A stretch of 64,000 bases of DNA from JAUYQR01 sp050632395 (GCF_050632395.1 NZ_CP192600.1:1178001-1242000); one strand, 5' to 3'; positions 51,191-60,615 are shown, counted from the stretch's first letter. The notes: generated by a model not told the origin, from the sequence alone. Program-made: numbers and translations.

Positions 51191-52219
51191 TTAGCGGACG
51201 GAAGCGGTTGAATCTCGTGGGATGAAAACCGAGCTGAACTTCTGGCGAGGCTCTGGGACGGGCTTTCCCTTGAGCCGCAGGATAAGCGCTTCGGCAGCAC
51301 ATTGGCCCTGATGCATGCCATCGACGCGCACTGTCGTCAGCGGTGGGGCGACATAGCCTGCAAAGGGCAGATCGTCGAAGCCGACAACCGAGACATTCCG
51401 CGGAACCGACAAGCCAAGGCTGGCAAGTGCGCCGATCACGCCCAAAGCGATCGTGTCGTTTCCGGCGAAGATTGCCGTGATGTCAGGGCGGGCAGCCATC
51501 AGTGCGACCGTGGCCTTGAACCCGCTTTCGGCGCTGAAATCGCCCGACACGATTGCAGTGTCGTCAAGCGCGATGCCGTCATCGGCAAGAAAGCTCCGCA
51601 ACTCGGACAAGCGCATGTCGGCCGCCGAAAACCCGGGCGGCGAGAACGGGATGCTTCCGATCCTGCGGTGGCCCAGAGCCACGACATGCGCGACAGCGTC
51701 GCGAAGGCCTTCGGTGCTGGGCGTATCGACCGAGATCTCCCTCGGATGGCCGATTGACCCCAAAAGAACAATGGGGAAATCGGATTCGATCAGCTCGATC
51801 AGGTTGGCATCGTCCTTGCGCGGGCTGAGCAGCAGAAGGCCGTCGATGCGGCGGGATTCCACAAGGTCAGTGTATGGGTTCTTGCCCCGGGTGCGCGACA
51901 GGGTTTCCAGCAAAAGGTGATAGCCCTTGCGCCGCAGCACGCTGCCCACGCCGTTGAAGAGAAGCGGAATATACCCGTCAACTGACAGCGACCGGCTTTC
52001 CGTCACCACCAGCCCGACGGTTTCGGTGACCCCGCTTTTCAGCATCCGGGCGGCCGAATTGGGGCGGTAGCCAAGATCGGCGGCGACGGCCTCGACCCGC
52101 TTGCGCGTGTCTTCGCCGATCACGGCAGAATTCGACCGGTTCAGGACGATCGACACGGTCGTGCGCGACACACCGGCCGCGCGGGCAACGTCATGGCTTG
52201 TCACCCTGCTTCGTGTCAT
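51191..52219 (-). CDS. LacI-family regulator of the alpha-galactoside locus
   Basis: This is a 342-residue repressor: HTH TSHDVARAAGVSRTTVSIVL with the hinge LGYRPNSAARMLKSG, and a periplasmic-binding-type effector domain (VAHVVALGHRRIGSIPFS, PDITAIFAGNDTIALGVIGA, VVGFDDLPFAGYVAPPLTTV). The recognition helix (TTVSIVL) differs from the two GntR-like regulators, and so do the nearby operators. It is divergent from the alpha-galactoside transporter operon. Confidence 0.9.
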   Translation of the reverse strand: MTRSRVTSHDVARAAGVSRTTVSIVLNRSNSAVIGEDTRKRVEAVAADLGYRPNSAARMLKSGVTETVGLVVTESRSLSVDGYIPLLFNGVGSVLRRKGYHLLLETLSRTRGKNPYTDLVESRRIDGLLLLSPRKDDANLIELIESDFPIVLLGSIGHPREISVDTPSTEGLRDAVAHVVALGHRRIGSIPFSPPGFSAADMRLSELRSFLADDGIALDDTAIVSGDFSAESGFKATVALMAARPDITAIFAGNDTIALGVIGALASLGLSVPRNVSVVGFDDLPFAGYVAPPLTTVRVDGMHQGQCAAEALILRLKGKPVPEPRQKFSSVFIPRDSTASVR

Positions 52220-52238
52220 GCTGCCTGCCCTTTACGTC

Positions 52239-52253
52239 ACTAACACGATTAGC
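52239..52253. promoter_or_regulatory. LacI-type half-conserved operator near regulator start
   Basis: ACTAACACGATTAGC shares the left half (ACTAACACG) with the perfect operator at 52306-52321 and lies 20 bp upstream of the regulator start. It is probably an autoregulatory site. Confidence 0.45.
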
Positions 52254-52305
52254 CTTTGAAGAATCTGTTGACAAGCGTCGCCCCGCGCGTCTAGCTGAAA
52301 CGATT

Positions 52306-52321
52306 ACTAACACGTGTTAGT
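52306..52321. promoter_or_regulatory. Perfect LacI-type operator before alpha-galactoside operon
   Basis: ACTAACACGTGTTAGT is a perfect 16-bp palindrome 39 bp upstream of the first permease start and about 87 bp from the divergent LacI-family gene. It is the strongest operator candidate for that regulator. Confidence 0.75.
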
Positions 52322-52359
52322 TAAGTCCGCCACAAGGTCGGACGCCTGGGAGGGCAAGG

Positions 52360-53277
52360 ATGCAAAAGCTGGTTAGACCGCCTTCGGCGGGTCAAAGGCG
52401 CCTGTCGATGCGCCAGCGCGAGGCGTTGATGGGCTATGCCTTCATCGCTCCGGCGCTAATCGGTCTGGCTGTGTTCTATGTCCTGCCTACCCTGCGCGCC
52501 GCCGAAATCAGCCTGACCGACTGGAACCTTTTGCGTGAGCCGCGCTTTGTGGGGCTGTCCAATTACACACAACTCTGGTCCGACGGCACCTTTTGGGAAA
52601 GCCTGCGGCTGACGCTGGTTTACGTGGTTTACAACATCCCTGTGCAGACGGGACTGGCGCTTTTCATTGCGGTGCTGGCCGACCGTCTGGCGCGGCAGGT
52701 CTGGGTGCGGGCGGTGATCATTGCGCCCTATCTGATTTCCAACGTGGTGGCAGCACTGATCTGGCTGTTGATGCTTGATCCGCTGATCGGGATGACGAAT
52801 GTCTTTCTGGAAGCCATCGGGGTGGCCAAGCAGTCTTTCCTTGCGTCAGCCGATCAAGCCCTGATCTCGGTTGCCGGAATCAACATCTGGCGGCACGTGG
52901 GGTTCACAGCGCTTCTCTTCTATGCCGGGCTACAGGCAATCCCTCGCGATCTTTATGAGGCCGCACGGCTGGACGGCGCGCGGGAATGGCAGATGTTCCG
53001 CACGATCACACTGCCGCTTTTGCGCCCGGTGATGGTCTTTGTGCTGGTCACCTCGGTCATCGGGTCATTCCAGATCTTTGACACCATCGCCGTCACAACG
53101 GCCGGCGGGCCTGCCGGATCGACCAAGGTGGTGATGTTCTACATCTACGAGACGGCTTTCAAGTTCTCGAAGATGGGCCTCGCCTCGGCGATGTCGATGG
53201 TGCTGTTCTTCATCCTGATCGCGGTAACGCTTGTGCAGATGCGCGTGATGCGATCCGGCCAGTCGGACCTTGGGTGA
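52360..53277 (+). CDS. Sugar ABC transporter permease (MalF/UgpA-like)
   Basis: This is a 305-residue permease with six predicted helices. GGGAGGGCAAGG lies upstream of ATG 52360. Visible features are MGYAFIAPALIGLAVFYVLP, NYTQLWSDGTFWESL and the cytoplasmic EAA loop (DLYEAARLDGAREWQMFRTI, then TLPLLRPVMVF). It pairs with the permease encoded immediately downstream. Confidence 0.9.
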   Translation: MQKLVRPPSAGQRRLSMRQREALMGYAFIAPALIGLAVFYVLPTLRAAEISLTDWNLLREPRFVGLSNYTQLWSDGTFWESLRLTLVYVVYNIPVQTGLALFIAVLADRLARQVWVRAVIIAPYLISNVVAALIWLLMLDPLIGMTNVFLEAIGVAKQSFLASADQALISVAGINIWRHVGFTALLFYAGLQAIPRDLYEAARLDGAREWQMFRTITLPLLRPVMVFVLVTSVIGSFQIFDTIAVTTAGGPAGSTKVVMFYIYETAFKFSKMGLASAMSMVLFFILIAVTLVQMRVMRSGQSDLG

Positions 53278-54155
53278 TGGCGATGGCAAGACCGTCCCTC
53301 TCTCGCATTGCCGGATATGCAGCCCTTCTGGTCCTGGCCGCCATTTCGCTGCTGCCGGTCTGGGTCGCGCTGAAAACCGCGTTGACCCTGCCGAACGACT
53401 TTTTCGCCAGCGCCTCGTCGCTCGTGCCGCCTAGCTTTACCTTGCAGAACTTCGCACGCGTCCTAGGGTTCAAGACGGATATCGTCCTGAACTCAGCGCA
53501 GGCGGCCCCCATCGACTTTGCGCTCGCGCTGCGCAATTCGGTGATCTACGCGGGACTTCTGGTCACGGGGCAGCTGTTCTTTTCCGCCCTAGCCGCCTAT
53601 GCCTTTGCGCGGCTGCGCTTTCCGGGGCGCGATGTGCTGTTCGTGGCCTTCCTTTCGGCCACGATGATCCCGTCGATCGTGCTATTCATCCCGAATTTCG
53701 TGCTGATCCGCGAGCTTGGGCTGATCAACACTTTTGCAGGCATGGTGGCACCCAATATCCTGATGGTGCCCTTTGCCGTGTTTTTCCTGCGGCAGTTCTT
53801 CATCTCCAGCCCGAAAGAACTGGAAGAGGCCGCGCGGCTGGAGGGCCTGTCGCATTTCCAGATCTTCTGGCACATCGCCCTCCCGTTGCAGCGCGGGCCG
53901 ATGGCGACGCTGGCGATCCTTTTGTCGATCAACGCGTGGAATGATTTCTTCTGGCCCTTCCTTGTCGGTCGCGACGAGAGCGTACGCCCGCTTGCGGTGG
54001 CACTGGCCGAGTTTCAGTCGCAGACCGGGCAAGCGCAGCCCGATTGGACCGGGCTGATGGCAGCGGTGATGCTGTCGATCATCCCCATACTGTTCCTGCT
54101 CGCCTTCTTTGGCCGGCGGATCGTGGAGTCGCTGCAGACCAGCGGCATGAAATGA
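53277..54155 (+). CDS. Sugar ABC transporter permease (MalG/UgpE-like)
   Basis: This is a 292-residue permease. ATG 53277 overlaps the end of the upstream stop codon; a GTG three bases earlier is an alternative. It has six helices, the periplasmic loop NFARVLGFKTDI and the EAA loop KELEEAARLEGLSHFQIFWH followed by IALPLQRGPM. Forms the heterodimeric channel with the preceding permease. Confidence 0.9.
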   Translation: MAMARPSLSRIAGYAALLVLAAISLLPVWVALKTALTLPNDFFASASSLVPPSFTLQNFARVLGFKTDIVLNSAQAAPIDFALALRNSVIYAGLLVTGQLFFSALAAYAFARLRFPGRDVLFVAFLSATMIPSIVLFIPNFVLIRELGLINTFAGMVAPNILMVPFAVFFLRQFFISSPKELEEAARLEGLSHFQIFWHIALPLQRGPMATLAILLSINAWNDFFWPFLVGRDESVRPLAVALAEFQSQTGQAQPDWTGLMAAVMLSIIPILFLLAFFGRRIVESLQTSGMK

Positions 54156-54186
54156 GAACCCTGAAAAACCTGTGGAGGAGTTGACG

Positions 54187-55491
54187 ATGGGACTGAAGAC
54201 AATGAAATGGGCGCTTCTGGCCGGAACCGCGATTGCGGCTCCCGCCCAGGCGCAAGAGATCACCTACTGGATGTGGGACGGCAATCAGGCGCCGGTCTAC
54301 CAGCAATGCGCAGATGCCTTCGCCGCGCAGAACCCCGGCATGAGTGTGAAGATCACGCAGGACGGCTGGGACAATTACTGGACCACACTGACCACCGGTT
54401 TCGTTTCGGGCACCGCGCCGGACGTCTTCGTGAACCACGTCAGCCGCTACCCGGAGTTCCTCGTCAATGGCGTGATGGAAGACCTGACCCCCCGCATCGC
54501 AGCTGACAGCTATGACATGTCGGGCTTCCTGCCTGGTCTGGCGCAGACCTGGAACAAGGACGAAAAGCAGTGGGGCATGCCCAAGGACTGGGACACCGTC
54601 GCCATCGTCTACAACGCTGACAAGCTGGCCGAAGCGGGCATGACGCCGGCTGATCTGGAGAACCTGACCTGGAACCCGCAGGATGGCGGCACCTGGGAAG
54701 AGACGATAGCCAAGCTGACTGTCGACAAGGCCGGCAAGCGCGGAAACGAAGAGGGTTTCGACAAGGCCAATGTCGCGAGCTACGGCTATGTCTCGTCGCC
54801 TCTGTCGGCATTCGGGCAGACCGAATGGTCATATCTCGCCGTGTCGAACGGCTTCAAATACATTGATCAGGCTTGGGGGTCGAAGTATTTCATAGACGAT
54901 CCGAAACTGGCCGAAGCGATCAACTGGCTGCAGGACCTGTCCCTCGACAAGGGGCTGATGCCGTCGCAGGAAATGGTTGGCAAGCTGAACGCCTCGGGTC
55001 TGTTCTCGGCGGGTCAGGGCGCGATGGCGACCGACGGGTCGTGGATGATCGGGTCCTACCTCGACAACGCCAATTTCAAGGTCGGCTTCGCCCCGCTGCC
55101 CGCTGGCCCTGAAGGCCGCAAGTCGATGTTCAACGGTCTGGCAGATTCGATCTGGGCCGGTTCGCCGAACAAGGACGCCGCCTGGCAGTGGGTGAAGTTC
55201 CTCGGCTCGTCGGAGTGCCAAAGCATCGTCGGCAAGGCTGGCGTCGTATTCCCCGCACGGCCCGAAGCGGTTGAGCTTGCCATCGAAGCGCACAAGGCGC
55301 GCGGCGTGGACGTGTCGGCCTTCACCAAAGTGGCAGTCGCGGAATCGACCTTCTCCTTCCCGATGACCGAACGCGGCAACGAGGTGGACTCCCTCCTGAA
55401 AACCGCGCTCGACAAGGTGATGCTCGGCCAGGGTGAACCTGCCGAGATCCTGCCGGCTGTGAACGAAGAGATCAACGCGCTCTTCCAGTAA
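54187..55491 (+). CDS. Sugar ABC transporter substrate-binding protein
   Basis: This is a 434-residue extracellular solute-binding protein, family 1. ATG 54187 with GGAGGAG upstream gives a signal peptide (MKWALLAGTAIAAPAQAQ). The mature region starts EITYWMWDGNQAPVYQQCAD and includes TGFVSGTAPDVFVNHVSRYP, MFNGLADSIWAGSPNKDAAW and FPARPEAVEL. The gene is between the permeases and the alpha-galactosidase, so an alpha-galactoside such as melibiose or raffinose is the likely ligand. Confidence 0.9.
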   Translation: MGLKTMKWALLAGTAIAAPAQAQEITYWMWDGNQAPVYQQCADAFAAQNPGMSVKITQDGWDNYWTTLTTGFVSGTAPDVFVNHVSRYPEFLVNGVMEDLTPRIAADSYDMSGFLPGLAQTWNKDEKQWGMPKDWDTVAIVYNADKLAEAGMTPADLENLTWNPQDGGTWEETIAKLTVDKAGKRGNEEGFDKANVASYGYVSSPLSAFGQTEWSYLAVSNGFKYIDQAWGSKYFIDDPKLAEAINWLQDLSLDKGLMPSQEMVGKLNASGLFSAGQGAMATDGSWMIGSYLDNANFKVGFAPLPAGPEGRKSMFNGLADSIWAGSPNKDAAWQWVKFLGSSECQSIVGKAGVVFPARPEAVELAIEAHKARGVDVSAFTKVAVAESTFSFPMTERGNEVDSLLKTALDKVMLGQGEPAEILPAVNEEINALFQ

Positions 55492-55502
55492 CGACCGACA
55501 AA

Positions 55503-55545
55503 GGGGCGCAGGTGAATTGGTTTCCTCCCAGAATTCCTGTGCCCC
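55503..55545. other. Intercistronic hairpin after binding-protein gene
   Basis: GGGGCGCAGG and CCTGTGCCCC, with inner arms GAATT and AATTC, fold into a long stem 12-54 bp after the binding-protein stop. The placement is typical of mRNA-stabilising or attenuating hairpins that raise binding-protein output over downstream genes. Confidence 0.55.
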
Positions 55546-55592
55546 GACTTCTCTTTCAATGCTCCCTCTCTGACTGACCAAAGGACCCTGCC

Positions 55593-56909
55593 ATGTTTGC
55601 GCCCAAGATCACGCTTATCGGTGCCGGAAGCACCGTTTTCGCCAAGAACCTGATCGGTGACATCCTCAGCTATCCCGAGCTGGCGCAGGCACGTTTCAGC
55701 CTGTTCGACATCGACGCCAAGCGGCTTGCCGAATCCGAGATCATCGCCCGCCGGATCAACCAGGCCTTGGGCACCAGTGCGGTGATCGAGGCCACGACCG
55801 ACCGCGCCCGCGCGCTGGATGGTGCCGATTTTGCCATCAACATGATCCAGGTCGGCGGCTACAAACCCGGCACCACGACCGATTTCGCCCTGCCCAAATC
55901 GGCCGGGCTAGAGCAGACGATTGCCGATACGCTGGGCATCGGCGGCATCATGCGCGGCTTGCGCACGATCCCGGTCCTCCTCGACATGGCGCATGACATG
56001 GAGCGGCTTTGCCCCGATGTCTGGCATCTGAACTACGTCAACCCAATGGCAATGAACTGCATGGGTCTGGCGCGCGGATCGAAGATCAAGACCGTCGGCC
56101 TGTGCCATTCCGTCCGCCACACCGCCGAGGAATTGTCGCGCGATATCGGCGTGCCGGTCGAGGATATCGACTATCAAGTCGCGGGCGTGAACCACGTGGC
56201 CTTCTACCTGAAATTCCGCCACCGCGATGGCACCGACCTTTACCCGCTGATCCGTCAGGTCATCGACGAGGACCGGATCCCCAACACCAACCGCGTGCGC
56301 TATGACGTCTTCAAGCGTTTCGGCTATTTCGTCACCGAAAGTTCTGAGCATTTCGCTGAATATGTGCCGTGGTACATCAAGAGCCACCGCCCCGACCTGA
56401 TCCAGAAATTCAACATCCCGCTGGATGAATACCCGCGCCGCTGCGAAAGCCAGATCGTTGATTGGGCAACCATGTCGGCAGACCTTAAAGACACCTCCAA
56501 GCCGCTGGAGGTGCGCCGGTCGCCGGAATACGGGTCGGAGATCATCCATTCCATCGTGACGGGCACCCCGCGCGTGATCTACGGCAACATGCCCAACAAC
56601 GGCTCTATCACCAACTTGCCGGCAGATGCCTGTGTCGAGGTGCCCTGTCTGGTAGACCGCCAAGGCGTGCAGCCGACCGTGGTGGGCGACATTCCGCTGC
56701 AACTGGCCTGCCTGATGCAGACCCAGATCAATGTGCAAAAGCTGACGGTCGAAGCCGTTCTTACCGGACGGCGCGACCATGTTCTGCATGCCGCGCTGCT
56801 TGATCCCCATACGGCGGCCGAGCTTGACACTCAGCAGATCGCCGAACTGGTCGAACGCCTGCTCGACGCGCATGGGGCTTTCATCCCGCAATCCTTGCGC
56901 GCAGCATGA
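55593..56909 (+). CDS. melA: Alpha-galactosidase, glycoside hydrolase family 4
   Basis: This is a 438-residue GH4 enzyme that uses NAD and a divalent metal. The Rossmann motif is ITLIGAGSTVFAKNLIGDIL. The metal/substrate motif is Cys171-His172-Ser173 (VGLCHSVRHTAEEL); CHS is the form found in MelA-type alpha-galactosidases, whereas alpha-glucosidases carry CHE. Asn200-His201 (GVNHVAFYLKF) also matches. AAAGGACC precedes ATG 55593. It hydrolyses imported alpha-galactosides in the cytoplasm. Confidence 0.9.
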   Translation: MFAPKITLIGAGSTVFAKNLIGDILSYPELAQARFSLFDIDAKRLAESEIIARRINQALGTSAVIEATTDRARALDGADFAINMIQVGGYKPGTTTDFALPKSAGLEQTIADTLGIGGIMRGLRTIPVLLDMAHDMERLCPDVWHLNYVNPMAMNCMGLARGSKIKTVGLCHSVRHTAEELSRDIGVPVEDIDYQVAGVNHVAFYLKFRHRDGTDLYPLIRQVIDEDRIPNTNRVRYDVFKRFGYFVTESSEHFAEYVPWYIKSHRPDLIQKFNIPLDEYPRRCESQIVDWATMSADLKDTSKPLEVRRSPEYGSEIIHSIVTGTPRVIYGNMPNNGSITNLPADACVEVPCLVDRQGVQPTVVGDIPLQLACLMQTQINVQKLTVEAVLTGRRDHVLHAALLDPHTAAELDTQQIAELVERLLDAHGAFIPQSLRAA

Positions 56910-56919
56910 GACAAGGGAC

Positions 56920-58005
56920 ATGACCGGACTCGACCTGAAGGACATCTCCAAGCGCTTCGGCGACACCTCTGTGATCCAAGGTGTGAACCTGACCGTCGAG
57001 CCCGGTGAGTTTTGTGTGTTCGTCGGCCCGTCGGGCTGCGGCAAATCCACCCTCTTGCGGATGATCGCGGGGCTGGAAGAGACGAGTTCAGGCACTATCG
57101 ACATCGGCGGGCGGGACATGACACGTGTCGACCCCGCCGACCGCGGGGTGGCGATGGTGTTTCAATCCTACGCGCTTTACCCCCACCTGACAGTGGCCGA
57201 GAACATGGGCTATTCGCTGCGGATCGCCCGCAAGCCCAAGGCCGAGATCCGCGCCGCCGTGGATGAGGTGGCCGAAATACTAGAGCTTTCGGCTCTGCTT
57301 GACCGCAAGCCGCGCGCGCTGTCGGGCGGTCAGCGGCAGCGCGTTGCTATCGGGCGGGCTATCCTGCGCCAGCCTAGCCTTTTTCTCTTCGACGAGCCCT
57401 TGTCAAACCTCGACGCCGAGTTGCGCGTGTCGATGCGTGTCGAGATCGCCAAGCTGCACCGCCACCTTGGTGCAACGATGATCTATGTGACCCATGATCA
57501 GGTCGAAGCCATGACTTTGGCCGACCGGCTGGTCCTTCTGCGGGCAGGGCGGATCGAACAGCAGGGAAGGCCGCTCGATCTTTACAACGATCCCGACAAC
57601 AGTTTTGTCGCAGGATTTTTGGGCAATCCACGGATGAATTTCCTGCCCGGCAAGATCATTGACCGTCGTCCTGACGGGGTTGTGGTTGAACTGAAGGACG
57701 CCGAGCAACCTTTCGACATACCCGTCGCCAAAACGGCGGCTAGCCAGGCGGCTCAGGTGGAAATCGGTATTCGTCCAGACTGGTTCACCTTGGCCGACGA
57801 CGGAGAAGTCGAGCTTTTCGTGCGAGCGATCGAGAACCTTGGTTCAGAACAGGTGATCCACGCGCAGAGCCTCTCTGGCGTTGCGGTGACCGTAGTCTTG
57901 CATGACAGTTCTGAAACCAGAATAGGGTCCGGCCACAAGATCCGCGTGACATTCGATGCAGCTAAAGCTCTGCTTTTCAATCTCAACGGCGACAGATTGC
58001 GGTGA
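56920..58005 (+). CDS. Sugar ABC transporter ATP-binding protein (MalK/UgpC-like)
   Basis: This is a 361-residue ATPase. The start is at MTGLDLKDISKRFGD, 11 bp after melA; the longer frame is a shadow of melA. Walker A is FVGPSGCGKSTLLRM, Q-loop VFQSYALYPHLTV, signature ALSGGQRQRVAIGRAI, Walker B LFLFDEPLSNLD and His-loop YVTHDQVEAMTLADR. The C-terminal TOBE region (from about residue 240) contains VEIGIRPDWF. It completes the alpha-galactoside importer. Confidence 0.92.
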   Translation: MTGLDLKDISKRFGDTSVIQGVNLTVEPGEFCVFVGPSGCGKSTLLRMIAGLEETSSGTIDIGGRDMTRVDPADRGVAMVFQSYALYPHLTVAENMGYSLRIARKPKAEIRAAVDEVAEILELSALLDRKPRALSGGQRQRVAIGRAILRQPSLFLFDEPLSNLDAELRVSMRVEIAKLHRHLGATMIYVTHDQVEAMTLADRLVLLRAGRIEQQGRPLDLYNDPDNSFVAGFLGNPRMNFLPGKIIDRRPDGVVVELKDAEQPFDIPVAKTAASQAAQVEIGIRPDWFTLADDGEVELFVRAIENLGSEQVIHAQSLSGVAVTVVLHDSSETRIGSGHKIRVTFDAAKALLFNLNGDRLR

Positions 58006-58176
58006 CGCCAGCCAAGTTGCGGTTTCGCGGTTTTCTTCGCAAGCACCTGCCGACCTTTTTGATCGAAGCAAAAGCGTTCGGCATGCCGTCCTTGAACGAC
58101 CGCTAATGAAATGTGCCGACTGCTTCATCGGCGGTGGTAGCCTTCAAGGCTTCCACTGCCCAGAAGGAGAAGCACC
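58006..58176 (+). ncRNA. Candidate IS110 left end with possible bridge-RNA region
   Basis: This 171-bp non-coding stretch lies directly upstream of an IS110-family transposase. In studied IS110-group elements the corresponding region encodes a structured bridge RNA that pairs with donor and target DNA. Local pairing potential is visible near 58136-58165 (GTGGTAGCCTTCAAGGC then TTCCACTGCC). The assignment rests on position and family knowledge; exact RNA ends are unknown. Confidence 0.3.
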
Positions 58177-59244
58177 ATGACTTCCAAGATCAGACAGGAT
58201 TCTGTCGCTGCAAGTGTTATCGGGATCGACATCGGCAAGTAGGTTTTCCACCTCGTCGGTTTCAGCGCCGATGGCCGACTGGTTCTGCGACAGAAGATCA
58301 AGCGCCTTGCCCTTGAGGCGACTTTCAATAAGCTCCCACCGTGCTTCGTCGGGATGGAAGCGTGTCTCAGCGCGCATTTTGTCAGCCGAACCCTGCGGGG
58401 CATGGGCTTCGAGCCGAGGATTATTCCAGCGATCTACGTGAAGCCTTTCAACAAGGGCCAGAAGAACGATTACAATGACGCGGAGGCAATCGCAGAAGCA
58501 GCGTTGCGTCCGAACCTGCGCACCGTGTCAGAAAAGAGCCATGACCAGCTGGACCTGCAGGCACTGCACCGCGTCCGGTCGCGGCTGGTGTCTCGCCGCA
58601 CGGCAACCATCAATCAGATCAGAGCCTTTCTGATCGAACAAGGCATCACGATCCGGAAGGGTCTGCGCGCCGTTCAGAACTCGCTTCTGGCTCTTCTGGA
58701 CGAACGCCGGGACGAGATCTCACCGAGGATGAGAGACATCATCCTTGATATGCATGACGACTGGATGCGCCTCGATACCCGGATCGAAGCGATCTCCCAG
58801 GAAATCGCAGAGATCGGGCAAGGCGAGGCCCACTGCCGGGCGTTGAGGACCATTCACGGCGTGGGCCCGGTGATCTCCACAGCCCTTGTCGCTGCGGTTG
58901 GTCAGGGCGAAGCCTTCGATCATGGAAGAGATATGGCGGCCTGGGTCGGGTTGGTGCCCCGACAATACAGCACAGGAGGGCGCACGACGCTTGGCCGGAT
59001 CTCGAAACGGGGAAGCCGATATCTGCGAACACTCCTCATCCAGGCTGCCAAGATCATCCTGATGCGTCCGAAGAAATGGCCAGAATTGAGCTTTGGGGCG
59101 TGGCTGGCCGAAGCCGACCAGCGCATGCATAGGAACAAGTTGGCTGTGGCTCTGGCCAACAAACTGGTCCGCATCGCCTGGGCGGTCCTACGCTATGGAC
59201 GGGGCTTCGATGCCCCAAGAGATACGGTTGCCGAAGCGATCTGA
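58177..59244 (+). pseudogene. IS110-family transposase with in-frame amber codon
   Basis: ATG 58177 with AAGGAGAAG upstream opens a 355-codon frame of normal IS110 length, broken only by TAG at 58240-58242. This lies just after the first catalytic aspartate (VIGIDIGK, then stop, then VFHLVGF), where homologues have a normal residue. After the stop the frame remains fully open: acidic RuvC-like residues (GMEACLS, NDYNDAEAIAEAA) and the C-terminal Tnp20 domain (IHGVGPVISTAL, STGGRTTLGRISKRGSRYLR) are intact. Internal re-initiation at 58354 would lack the first acidic residue. The element needs suppression or is dead. Confidence 0.8.
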
Positions 59245-59628
59245 CGCCAGGCAATCGCACAGAGGTTCGCGAGGGAGCAAAGCATGGGACGGATGAATTA
59301 CGCACCGGGAATCTGAGGGCGGAAATGGCTCATCGTCAGCCTGTCCGCTAATGAGATCAATGTGCGTGCGTATATCCAACAAGGTCACGGCCCGTGCGCC
59401 GAAACGCAGACCGGATACATATCAGCGATATCTGCAACCACGCCAAAAGCTCTTGCGAACAGCAGTCGGCACATACATTCCGCCCAAAGCATAAGTCAGG
59501 GCGGTTACGGCCAAAAGCGGTCACTCGAAATGCTTGAAACGACGCCAGACCTCGTGAGTTGAGCAGTTGCTGGTCAATTGTGCAGCACATCGTCCCGAAG
59601 TTGTCTCGACTGGGGGCGAATGTGTTGG
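59245..59628. other. Gene-free stretch after IS110 transposase
   Basis: These 384 bp contain the right end of the IS110 element, whose boundary I cannot place, and then AT-richer junction DNA. No gene is supported. Confidence 0.4.
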
Positions 59629-60615
59629 TCAAATTTCTCGGTCTGATACTGCTTTGTGCGTCGCTCGGTATCTTCCGGGCCTGATCCTTAACCGCTGGTA
59701 GAACGCGTCCGAGAAGTGCGCCGTGCTTCTGTAGCCACTGGCGTCGCTGATGTCGGACAGCTGGCGCGATGTTGACCGCAACAGACCTGCCGCATGGTCC
59801 AGCCTGATCCGCGCGGACAGCTTACCTGGCGCGCAGTTGAACGCGGCATGTGTCAGTCGCGACAAGGTCCTCGGCGACACGGCGATGCCGGCGCAGACCA
59901 TGGGCAACGGGCGGGGGGTGGATAGGGTCTGCTCGATCACCTGGATGTAGCGGACAAGCCGCGGGTCAAGGTCTTCGATCGACCCCTGCAACCCGATAGA
60001 GGCAATGAACGTCTCGGAGCGTTCGGGTTTTAGCAGGACATGACGACGGACATTCTGGGCGATGGCCGGATCAACAGGCATGCGACAACAGGTCCAGCAT
60101 CAGATCGGTGACGGCATCGCCACCGACGCAGGTGACGACCCGCTGGTCGGTCACGAAGGGCTGCAACGTGAAGTCGGTGTCGGGGAAGGCCGTCTGCACT
60201 GCGGAAAGTTGCGCCGGATGCGCCGTGGCCCGTCGCGCCGCAAGCAGGCCCGCCTTACCAAGCGTGAAGACACTGGTGCCCAACCCGATCACCCAGCCGC
60301 CGTGCTGGTGGCAGGATCTGAAATGTTTCAGCAGACTGGGGGAGACCGCCGCCGGGCGAGGATTTGGGCCCCGCAGGAACTTTGGACCAGGCCAGAGGCA
60401 GCGGCGGCAGTCACCGCCTCGACCTGAACGGCGCTTCCGGTGTCATGGGCCATGCGGATCAGGTCGCGCGCGATGCCGTAGCCGAACAGCGAAAAGCAAT
60501 TTTGAACGACAATACGGCACGCGGCCGGTGCGACATTGGCAAGATTCCGCATCTTGTTGGCAAAATAGCATATGGCCGGCGATGCGTGATCTGCAAGTCT
60601 TTGGCTGGCGTCCAA
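59629..60615 (-). pseudogene. AraC-family regulator with DJ-1/GlxA-type domain, two frameshifts
   Basis: Three consecutive minus-strand frames add up to one GlxA-like regulator. The first (about 60530-60345) holds RIVVQNCFSLFGYGIARDLI. The second, to 60071, holds GWVIGLGTSVFTLGKAGLLA and VTDQRVVTCVGGDAVTDLML. The third (60081-59629) holds the AraC HTH (GIAVSPRTLSRLTHAAFNCA, YRSTAHFSDAFYQRLRIRPG). Frameshifts lie near 60345 and near 60075. The protein cannot be made whole. The gene is divergent from a decayed solute-binding protein gene, a common pair in amine or betaine uptake loci. Confidence 0.7.

Noticed and set aside
55908..57119. Minus-strand open frame (403 codons)
   Set aside because: Antisense to the GH4 alpha-galactosidase and the ATPase start; no domain.
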